The notes under the pieces were generated by a model. That model did no database searches and was not told the origin of the DNA. It worked only from the letters and a program-made list of their open reading frames with translations. Position numbers and translations under genes: made by a program. From Halobacteriales archaeon SW_9_67_25 (GTDB lineage: Archaea; Halobacteriota; Halobacteria; Halobacteriales; Haloarculaceae), in contig PXSU01000018.1 of the NCBI GenBank assembly GCA_003022745.1, positions 1-9,670 of the forward strand: a stretch of 9,670 bases of DNA, given 5' to 3'. This document shows positions 1 to 6,618 of the stretch, in pieces. Every line of letters begins with the position of its first letter. Positions within the stretch are counted from its first letter, which is position 1.

Positions 1-1358
1 TTCAGGATGTCGGGGTGGTCGTAGAGGGCGTCCTCGACCTCGATGGACGAGATGTTCTCGCCCCCGGAGATAATGATGTCCTTCTTGCGGTCCTGGATGG
101 ATATCATGCCGTCCTCGTCGATGGTCGCCAGGTCGCCCGTGTGGAAGTACCCCTCCACGCGGTCCGAGAAGGCCTCTTCGGTGATTTCGGGCTTGTTGAG
201 GTAGCGATCCATCACCTGGTTGCCCCGCACCACCACTTCGCCGATGGTCCCGCCGTCGCGGGGGACGTCGTTGCCGTCCTCGTCGACGACCCGGAGGTCG
301 GTACACAGCGTCTCGGCGCCCTGCTTGACCTTGAGTCCGCGGCCCCGCTGGGCGAGGCGGCGCGGGGAGTTGCTCGACGTGATGATGGGCGCGGTCTCCG
401 TGAGGCCGTAGATGTGGATGATCCGCCAGTCGAACTCGTCCTCGACAGTCTCGATGGTGGCCGTCGCCGGCGCCGACCCGGCAGTCGCGATGCGAACCTC
501 GCGGTCGCCGGTCGTGACGACATCCCCGCCCCCGTCCTCGTAGTGCTGGATGAGGGCGTTCAGGACCGTCGGCGCGCCACACATGAAGGAGACGTCGTAC
601 TCGCGGACCCGCCGGAAGGTGTCGGCGGCGTCGAAGGTCCGCTGGCAGACGTGGGTACCGCCGGTGCCCGTGATGGCGTAGGTGTGGCCCCAGCCGTTGC
701 AGTGGAACATCGGCAGTGTCCACAGGTAGTTGTCGTCGTCCATGATCTCCATGTGCTGATTGAGCACGAGCGCGTGCCAGTGCTCGGTCCGGTGGGTCCG
801 GACCACACCCTTCGGTTCGCCGGTCGTCCCCGAGGTGTAGTTGATGGTGGCGTCGTCGTCCTCGGAGATGTCGGGGCGGTCCGGTTCCGCCGTGGAGTGT
901 CCCTCGAGGAACGCCTCGTAGTCCTCCCAGTCGCCGTCGATGCGGTCGGCCTCGTAGCCGACGTAGGTCTCGGCGGGGGCGTCGCCACGGATGGCTTCGA
1001 TCTTGTCGGCGTAGTCGTAGTCCGCGATCACGAGGTCGGCGTCACAGTCGTCGAGGATGTACTCGTACTCCCGTGGCTTGAGCCGGTAGTTCATCGGAAC
1101 CGACACCGCACCGAGCTTGTTCACCGCGTACAGCACCTCGATGAAGTAGTGGGTGTTCGGCGAGAGCAGCGCCACCGTGTCGCCCCGCTCGATACCCCGG
1201 TCCGCGAGGGCGTGTGCCAGCCGGTTGACCCGGTCGTTGACCTCCTCGTAGGTGTACTCCGTACCGTCGTGGGCGACGACTCCGACGACGTCGTCGTAGA
1301 GGTCCACCGCGCGGTCGAGGAAGTCCAGCGTGAGCATCTCCTGTTTCATGGTGACCAT
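1..1358 (-). CDS. AMP-forming acyl-CoA synthetase (fatty-acid--CoA ligase family), 3' end outside window
   Basis: Activates a carboxylic acid to its acyl-CoA through an acyl-adenylate; a cytoplasmic ANL-superfamily enzyme. I read 452 codons on the minus strand from ATG at 1358, open to the left edge. Visible motifs: the P-loop YTSGTTGEPKG at residues 174-184, the A5 motif YGLTE at 317-321, YFHTGDL at 404-410 (the aspartate that binds the ribose of AMP), and the hinge/A8 region DRKKDIIISGGENIS at 423-437. The C-terminal catalytic lysine would lie beyond the window. The overall pattern, including MFHCNGW at 217-223, fits the medium/long-chain FadD/ACSF2-like branch; chain length cannot be read from this. 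ATG codons at residues 4 and 8 are alternative starts. It lies 71 bp downstream of the crotonase-like gene on the same strand, so co-transcription is likely. A substrate link to the neighbouring mutase is inference. Confidence 0.93.
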   Translation of the reverse strand, partial: MVTMKQEMLTLDFLDRAVDLYDDVVGVVAHDGTEYTYEEVNDRVNRLAHALADRGIERGDTVALLSPNTHYFIEVLYAVNKLGAVSVPMNYRLKPREYEYILDDCDADLVIADYDYADKIEAIRGDAPAETYVGYEADRIDGDWEDYEAFLEGHSTAEPDRPDISEDDDATINYTSGTTGEPKGVVRTHRTEHWHALVLNQHMEIMDDDNYLWTLPMFHCNGWGHTYAITGTGGTHVCQRTFDAADTFRRVREYDVSFMCGAPTVLNALIQHYEDGGGDVVTTGDREVRIATAGSAPATATIETVEDEFDWRIIHIYGLTETAPIITSSNSPRRLAQRGRGLKVKQGAETLCTDLRVVDEDGNDVPRDGGTIGEVVVRGNQVMDRYLNKPEITEEAFSDRVEGYFHTGDLATIDEDGMISIQDRKKDIIISGGENISSIEVEDALYDHPDIL

Positions 1359-1429
1359 CCGGGTGTTCAACGCAACGCCACAAATGTCTTGCTTCACTGA
1401 GTCGATTAATCGTGATATTTTCCGGTTTC
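1359..1429 (-). promoter_or_regulatory. AT-richer intergenic spacer with possible promoter for the acyl-CoA synthetase
   Basis: This 71-bp spacer between two minus-strand genes is clearly more AT-rich than the surrounding coding DNA. On the minus strand it holds GAAAATATCAC (about 1411-1421), ATTAAT (about 1404-1409) and ACATTTG (1382-1388). Only the last lies at leaderless distance (about 27 nt) from the ATG at 1358, and it is a weak TATA match. No Shine-Dalgarno sequence stands before the ATG. The ligase could use its own promoter here or be read through from the crotonase gene. Confidence 0.3.
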
Positions 1430-2233
1430 TCACTCGCCGGGCCACTCCTCGGCGTCGAGAGGGTCGCCGTCCAGGAAGGCCGCGATACCTTCGTGGGCAT
1501 CGTCCGTCGCACAGACGGCGGCGAACTGCTCGTTGGAGTACTCGAGGGCGTCGTGGTAGTCCATGGCTTCCATCCCGTAGAACGCCTGCTTGCCGCGCTG
1601 GACCGCGACGGGGCTCTTCGAGGCGATGGTCTCCGCGAACTCCCTGGCCGCCGCTAAGTGTTCGCCCTCGGGGACGACACGATTGACGAGTCCCCACTCC
1701 AGAGCGGTCCCGGCGTCGATCAGTTCGCCCGTCAGGAGGAGTTCGAGTGCGCGCTTGCGCGAAAGGGTCTGCCGCAGCGGGACCGCCGGTCCCATACAGA
1801 AGAGGCCGACCTTCGGGGCGGTCGCACCGAACTTGGTGCCCTCGGCAGCGACGGCCAGATCGCAGGCCGCGACCAGGCCGATTCCGTTGGCGGCCGCGTG
1901 GCCGTGGGCCGCTGCGACGACCGGCGTACCCATCTGTGCGATGGTGTGGAACGGCTCCTCCATGCGCGCGACCCACCCCTCGAATGCCTCGCTGTCCTCG
2001 TGGTCGCCGTGTTCCGTGAGGTCGATGCCCGCCGAGAACGCGTCGCCGGCCCCGGCCACGACGACCGCACGAACCGCGTCGTCGGCTTCCAGTTCCGCCA
2101 GCGCGCCGTCGAGGTCGCGGGCCAGCCGTGTGCTGAAGGTGTTCAGCTGCTCGGGGCGGTCGAGCGTGACCGTCGCGACGTGTCCCTCCCGGTCGATCCC
2201 GACGGTCTCGCGGGTATGCGGGTCTGTGCTCAT
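1430..2233 (-). CDS. Enoyl-CoA hydratase/isomerase (crotonase) family protein, ECHDC3-like, lacking both catalytic glutamates
   Basis: 267-residue crotonase-fold protein, normal length for a single-domain family member. The acyl-CoA site is present: the oxyanion-hole segment FSAGIDL (residues 66-72) and the GHAAANGIGLVAACD loop (111-125). Aligned by eye to rat mitochondrial enoyl-CoA hydratase, the catalytic Glu144 position is Gly119 and the Glu164 position is Ala139, so classical hydration is unlikely. The segment VGLFCMGPAVPL (142-153) and the C-terminal EGIAAFLDGD (248-257) resemble human ECHDC3, which also lacks these glutamates and has no settled activity. The ATG at 2233 fits best because a TATA-like CTTTTG lies 28 nt upstream; a GTG four codons earlier is possible. 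It is probably the first gene of a unit with the acyl-CoA ligase. Family membership is sure; function is not. Confidence 0.92.
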   Translation of the reverse strand: MSTDPHTRETVGIDREGHVATVTLDRPEQLNTFSTRLARDLDGALAELEADDAVRAVVVAGAGDAFSAGIDLTEHGDHEDSEAFEGWVARMEEPFHTIAQMGTPVVAAAHGHAAANGIGLVAACDLAVAAEGTKFGATAPKVGLFCMGPAVPLRQTLSRKRALELLLTGELIDAGTALEWGLVNRVVPEGEHLAAAREFAETIASKSPVAVQRGKQAFYGMEAMDYHDALEYSNEQFAAVCATDDAHEGIAAFLDGDPLDAEEWPGE

Positions 2234-2254
2234 GGCCGGGTTCACGTCGCCGAC

Positions 2255-2268
2255 GGGCAAAAGTGTCG
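2255..2268 (-). promoter_or_regulatory. Putative promoter of the crotonase-like gene
   Basis: On the minus strand the sequence reads CCGACACTTTTGCCC. The CTTTTG core (about 2258-2264) is centred some 28 nt upstream of the ATG at 2233, the spacing expected for a haloarchaeal leaderless transcript. It shares the 111-bp divergent region 2234-2344 with the mutase promoter. Confidence 0.5.
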
Positions 2269-2310
2269 GCGTCTCGGCCGGGCCGCGCCGGGCCTGACGG
2301 CACGGAGCCG

Positions 2311-2321
2311 AACGCTTAAGC
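2311..2321 (+). promoter_or_regulatory. Putative promoter of the acyl-CoA mutase gene
   Basis: AACGCTTAAGC contains the self-complementary GCTTAAGC and a TATA-like TTAAG centred about 28 nt before the ATG at 2345, implying a leaderless or near-leaderless transcript. No Shine-Dalgarno sequence is seen before the ATG. The palindrome could also be read from the other strand. Confidence 0.5.
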
Positions 2322-2344
2322 ACGCAAGCGACCACGTCGTGTAC

Positions 2345-4045
<1,701 letters not shown>

Positions 4046-4049
4046 TAGT

Positions 4050-4081
4050 GCCGGCCGGGGGTGTCCCCGTTGCCGGTCGGC
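4050..4081 (+). other. Imperfect stem-loop just after the mutase stop codon
   Basis: GCCGGCCGG (4050-4058) faces CCGGTCGGC (4073-4081), nine pairs with one G-U, and an inner GGGG/CCCC pairing can form in the loop. It starts five bases after the TGA. No T-run follows, so it does not look like a classic terminator; it may be a 3'-end structure or chance in GC-rich DNA. Confidence 0.35.
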
Positions 4082-4110
4082 CACGATAGTCCCTGCAGCG
4101 TCAGACACCC

Positions 4111-4124
4111 CACAAAGTATTAGT
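4111..4124 (+). promoter_or_regulatory. Putative promoter of the DUF7527-type gene
   Basis: CACAAAGTATTAG has an AT-rich TATA-like core GTATTAG centred about 29 nt before the ATG at 4149. The spacing matches the other leaderless-type promoters in the window. The rest of the spacer 4046-4148 shows only the stem-loop at 4050-4081. Confidence 0.5.
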
Positions 4125-4148
4125 TCCGTATCGGCCTTCCTCAAGGTA

Positions 4149-5006
4149 ATGAGCACACGAGTGATGGAGCGGGTCGACGAATGGGTCAACAGCCCGTTCG
4201 AGGAGGGATACGGCGAGTTGCAGGACCTCGCTGACGAGTCGTTTTCGGGGGTGGTCAGAGCCGGCCGGGCCGAACTCTACATGACTGCGGGCACGGTCGT
4301 CGACATTCGGGAAGGAACGGTCGAGGATTTCGAGGACGCCGACGGGACGCTCTACGAGGCGCCCTCGCCCGCACTGCCGTTGCTCGCCGTCATGCAGGCC
4401 CAGGATGCGGACGCCCGCGCGGAGTACTACACAGAGGACACCGGGCTGGGCGACGTGGACAGCAAACTCGCCGACGGCGGATTCACCGGCTACGTCGAAC
4501 TCTCGGAGAACGTCCTCAGCGGTGACTACTTCGTCGTCTACCACCAGGGGCGGTCGATGAGCGTCGCGTTCGTCGGCCCCGAGGGCCGGGTGAAAACCGG
4601 CGAAGACGCCCGCGAGCGGGCCACCGAAGAGATCGGCATCTATCGCGTCTATCCGGCCGACATCGACGCCGTCGGTCTCCCCGACCCGGCGCCGGCACCG
4701 GCACCCGGGTCGGAACCGGCACCCGAGTCCGAGGAGACCGAGACGGCGACGGCGACGGTCGGGCCGGTCGGGGAGACGGCAGACGAGGGCGGAGGCGCCG
4801 GAAGACGACGGGGTCGACGAGACGGGTCCCGACGCCGGTGGGGAGACGACATCGGAGTCGGCTCCGTCCGGACCGGCCGGGAGCGGCCCGACAGGACCGG
4901 GGGCATCGCGGTCCAGAACCCAGGGGGCAACACAGGCGGAACCGGACCGCGACCACCTCGAAACCCGGTCGATACCGTCACTGGATCCCGGCCGGACACA
5001 GACTGA
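4149..5006 (+). CDS. N-terminal part of a haloarchaeal DUF7527-type protein, read to the stop after the frameshift
   Basis: Starting at ATG 4149 this frame gives 285 residues. Residues 1 to about 176 are a compact acidic domain of unknown function, similar as I recall to the haloarchaeal DUF7527 family. It holds an internal repeat: LADESFSGVV (27-36) and LADGGFTGYV (107-116), 80 residues apart, each followed by beta-like segments (ELYMTAGTVVDI; YFVVYHQGRSMSVAF). A Pro-Ala linker begins near 180. After residue 213 the frame turns Arg/Gly-rich (RRRGRRDGSRRRWGDD, 219-234), unlike haloarchaeal protein, while the next frame becomes acidic and sensible. Residues 214-285 are therefore probably an out-of-frame tail. 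No signal peptide or TM segment is seen. The molecular role is unknown. Confidence 0.72.
   Translation: MSTRVMERVDEWVNSPFEEGYGELQDLADESFSGVVRAGRAELYMTAGTVVDIREGTVEDFEDADGTLYEAPSPALPLLAVMQAQDADARAEYYTEDTGLGDVDSKLADGGFTGYVELSENVLSGDYFVVYHQGRSMSVAFVGPEGRVKTGEDARERATEEIGIYRVYPADIDAVGLPDPAPAPAPGSEPAPESEETETATATVGPVGETADEGGGAGRRRGRRDGSRRRWGDDIGVGSVRTGRERPDRTGGIAVQNPGGNTGGTGPRPPRNPVDTVTGSRPDTD
4684..4757 (+). repeat. Low-complexity linker repeats (CCGGCACC-type and GACGGC-type)
   Basis: Short tandem units CCGGCACC/CCGGCACCC encode alternating Pro-Ala (residues about 180-192 of the DUF7527-type protein). They are followed by repeated ACGGCG units encoding Thr-Ala. They lie 30-100 bp before the frameshift, in a region prone to replication or assembly slippage. 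Confidence 0.5.
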
Positions 5007-5226
5007 CGACCGCGGCCAGGAGGAATCGGGGTCGGGCAGTGCCGATCCGCTGGGACACCCCGAGGCCGGCACTGCTGTCGAGTCCGACAGCCACGGACGC
5101 GACCCCGACAGCGGGCCGGCCACACAGCGTCGAGAGGACGCGGGGAGCGCCGGCGCGTCCGGTGAGCAGGACGGAGAGTCCACCGACCGCACCGAGGATA
5201 CCGGGGGAACCGAACCCGACACGGCA

Positions 5227-6129
5227 GTGGTCGAGGAACTGGAGGCGGAACTCGCCGACAGCGAGGCGGAGGTCGACCGTCTGGAGGACGAACTGGCCGC
5301 GGTCCGGGAGGAACGAGACGACCTCGAGGCGGAGGTCGAGCGACTGAACGCGGAACTCGACCGACTCGAGAGCGAGTTCGGGGCCGCCACCGACAGGGAG
5401 GAGCGCCTCGGTTCCCGGGAGGCACTGGAGGGAACCGACATCTTCGTCAGGTACCGCTCGAAGGGTGACCCGACGCTCTCGACCGCCCACGACAGCGGCG
5501 TCCGCCAGGAGGAGGTCGTCGGAAACCTCCTGCTCGAGAAACACACGCAGTTCGACGCGGACGCGGTGTCGGTCGGCGGAGGGACCTACGGGGAGTTCCT
5601 CGAGGCTCGCGTGGAGTACCAGTTCGTCGAGTGGGTCGCCCAGGAGTTGCTGTTCGAGATCCGCGACACCGGCCACACCGACCCGCTCCAGACGCTCTAC
5701 GACGCACTCCCGAGAATCGACCGCGCGGAACTCGGCGGGTCGGTCGACTCCGTACGGACCGAGAACGGCGAGGAGACGCGCTCGACCGAGCAGTTCGACG
5801 TGGTGTACCGCGACCGGATGGGGGACCCGCTGCTGGTCGCGAACATCAACGACTCCCGCGAGGCGGCGACCGAGTCGATGATGACGGGCCTGGTCACGGC
5901 CGCCGAACGGGTCGGCCGGGAAAACGACGGGTTCGCGGCCGCGTTTCTCGTCACGGCGAGTTTCTTCGAACCCGGCGCACTCGAAACCGCGAGCGAGGCC
6001 ACCCGGAGTGGCTTCCTCAAGCGGAGCAAACGCAAGAGCTTCGTGAACCTCTCGAGAAAGCGGGGCTACCACCTCTGTCTGGTCGAGGCCCGTAGCGAGA
6101 ACTTCTCCCTCTCCGTGCCGGAACTCTAG
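5227..6129 (+). CDS. C-terminal part of the DUF7527-type protein: coiled coil plus alpha/beta domain
   Basis: This frame is open from about 4789. The first possible start in it that gives a reasonable product is a GTG at 5227, giving 300 residues; no promoter or Shine-Dalgarno sequence supports an independent start. Residues 1 to about 51 are heptad-rich (VEELEAELADSEAEVDRLED and onward), a clear coiled coil. About 250 residues of a mixed alpha/beta domain follow, containing FDVVYRDRMGDPLLVANIND (about 199-218), AAFLVTASFFEPGALE (about 240-255) and a C-terminal GYHLCLVEAR. I recall matching C-termini in long haloarchaeal DUF7527 proteins. The order helix, beta hairpin, helix, strand recalls a restriction-endonuclease-like core with the Glu-x-Lys replaced; that is only a guess. 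There is no TM segment. It converges on the winged-helix gene with a 4-bp CTAG overlap. Confidence 0.72.
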   Translation: MVEELEAELADSEAEVDRLEDELAAVREERDDLEAEVERLNAELDRLESEFGAATDREERLGSREALEGTDIFVRYRSKGDPTLSTAHDSGVRQEEVVGNLLLEKHTQFDADAVSVGGGTYGEFLEARVEYQFVEWVAQELLFEIRDTGHTDPLQTLYDALPRIDRAELGGSVDSVRTENGEETRSTEQFDVVYRDRMGDPLLVANINDSREAATESMMTGLVTAAERVGRENDGFAAAFLVTASFFEPGALETASEATRSGFLKRSKRKSFVNLSRKRGYHLCLVEARSENFSLSVPEL

Positions 6130-6431
6130 CCCTCGATCTCCGCGACGCCGTCGATCTTCATCGTCTCCAGTTTCCCGATGATGTCGTCTATCTTCCCGTC
6201 GAGGTCGCTGACGAACCCCTCGGTCTCCTCGGTCGTGATCGCCCCCTGGCTGGAGGGCTCGATGAGGTTCTCCTCCTCGAGTACGCGCAGCGAGTACCGG
6301 ACCTTGTGGTGTGGATACCCGGTCTCGTTCGACATCTTGACGATGCCGATCGGTTCGTTGTCGATGACCATCCGCAGAACCTGCAGATGGCGCTCCAGCA
6401 TGTCGACTTCCTTTTCGAGTCGATCTATCAT
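6126..6431 (-). CDS. Short winged-helix DNA-binding protein, putative transcriptional regulator
   Basis: 101-residue haloarchaeal winged-helix protein. Residues 1-24 form an acidic amphipathic helix (MIDRLEKEVDMLERHLQVLR). Helix-turn-helix and wing follow: GIVKMSNETGYPHHKVRYSL (29-48), then RVLEEENLIEPSSQGAI (49-65). A C-terminal amphipathic helix (about 70-92) probably dimerises. No ligand or metal site is visible. The ATG at 6431 was chosen because TTTAAA lies 30 nt upstream; reading further upstream gives a basic extension that crosses the promoter. It is divergent from purA, whose promoter region it shares, and convergent with the DUF7527-type gene. Three phased GTGTT elements between TATA box and start suggest autoregulation (inference). 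Targets are unknown; purA is one candidate. Confidence 0.85.
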   Translation of the reverse strand: MIDRLEKEVDMLERHLQVLRMVIDNEPIGIVKMSNETGYPHHKVRYSLRVLEEENLIEPSSQGAITTEETEGFVSDLDGKIDDIIGKLETMKIDGVAEIEG

Positions 6432-6436
6432 GGCAC

Positions 6437-6467
6437 GTGTTAACTTGTGTTGCCCGTGTTTAAAGGT
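6437..6467 (-). promoter_or_regulatory. Promoter and possible operator of the winged-helix gene
   Basis: On the minus strand CCTTTAAACACG (6456-6467) gives a strong TATA-like TTTAAA centred about 30 nt before the ATG at 6431. Downstream of it AACAC recurs three times: plus-strand GTGTT at 6437-6441, 6447-6451 and 6456-6460. The steps are 10 and 9 bp, about one helical turn, with GTTAAC and CACGTG palindromes between. Same-face repeats overlapping the TATA box and transcription start would suit a repressor site. Confidence 0.5.
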
Positions 6468-6487
6468 TGCTGTCGTTCGTCCATGAG

Positions 6488-6506
6488 ACGCCGGCTTTTT
6501 CGGCGT
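6488..6506. other. Small hairpin with T5 loop between the divergent promoters
   Basis: ACGCCG (6488-6493) and CGGCGT (6501-6506) are perfect inverted repeats around GCTTTTT. The hairpin lies upstream of both the winged-helix TATA box and the purA promoters. It may be a protein-binding dyad or a chance stem. Confidence 0.3.
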
Positions 6507-6541
6507 GTGCGGGAATATCAGTATACATCTCACTGGCAGAG

Positions 6542-6553
6542 GGTATATAAAAC
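6542..6553 (+). promoter_or_regulatory. Distal TATA box upstream of purA
   Basis: GGTATATAAAAC is the strongest TATA match in the spacer, centred about 72 nt before the purA ATG. A transcript from here would carry a leader of roughly 45 nt or could be a short non-coding RNA. It may be a second purA promoter. Confidence 0.4.
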
Positions 6554-6580
6554 TCCGGCCGGGCGCGTTGCCCGCGGGAC

Positions 6581-6596
6581 CGAAATCGGTTTATCA
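6581..6596 (+). promoter_or_regulatory. Proximal promoter of purA
   Basis: CGAAATCGG (BRE-like) followed by TTTATC, centred about 27 nt before the ATG at 6619, matches a leaderless haloarchaeal promoter. Confidence 0.6.
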
Positions 6597-6618
6597 CGCT
6601 GGCCGGAAGGGGGCCCTG

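Larger units (their letters stand above)
4149..6129 (+). pseudogene. Frameshifted DUF7527-type gene, whole reading unit
   Basis: The two reading frames 4149-5006 and 5227-6129 appear to be halves of one gene. Frame 1 has no stop from about 4789 to 6127 and encodes an acidic linker that continues straight into the coiled coil at 5227. Dropping one G from the GGG at 4787-4789 changes DEGGGAGRRRGRR to DEAEAPEDDGVDETGPD and gives a 659-residue protein: duplicated N-terminal domain (1 to about 176), low-complexity Pro/Ala/Glu/Gly linker (about 177-359), coiled coil (about 360-410) and C-terminal domain (about 411-659). Apart from this one base, nothing looks decayed. The cause could be a sequencing error, a recent inactivating insertion or a +1 recoding event; the first seems most likely. 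The last four bases overlap the stop of the convergent winged-helix gene. Confidence 0.68.

Noticed and set aside
15..1400. Plus-strand 461-codon open frame across the left end.
   Set aside because: It lies antisense to the acyl-CoA synthetase, which has all ANL motifs. The plus-strand product is Val/Asp/Arg-rich without recognisable domains, a usual GC-rich shadow.
1658..2344. Upstream in-frame extension of the mutase.
   Set aside because: It is antisense to the crotonase gene and crosses the mutase promoter. The mutase homology begins at ATG 2345.
4101..5546. Minus-strand 481-codon open frame, Ser/Arg-rich.
   Set aside because: It is the antisense shadow of the DUF7527-type gene: Ser-rich low complexity arises from reading GAC/GAG-rich codons backwards. 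No domain is visible.
6432..6533. N-terminal extension of the winged-helix protein.
   Set aside because: It adds a basic segment that covers the TTTAAA promoter; the protein begins naturally at ATG 6431.
6505..6618. N-terminal extension of PurA by 38 residues.
   Set aside because: It would include both TATA boxes, and family members begin directly with the short strand before GDEGKG, as from ATG 6619.
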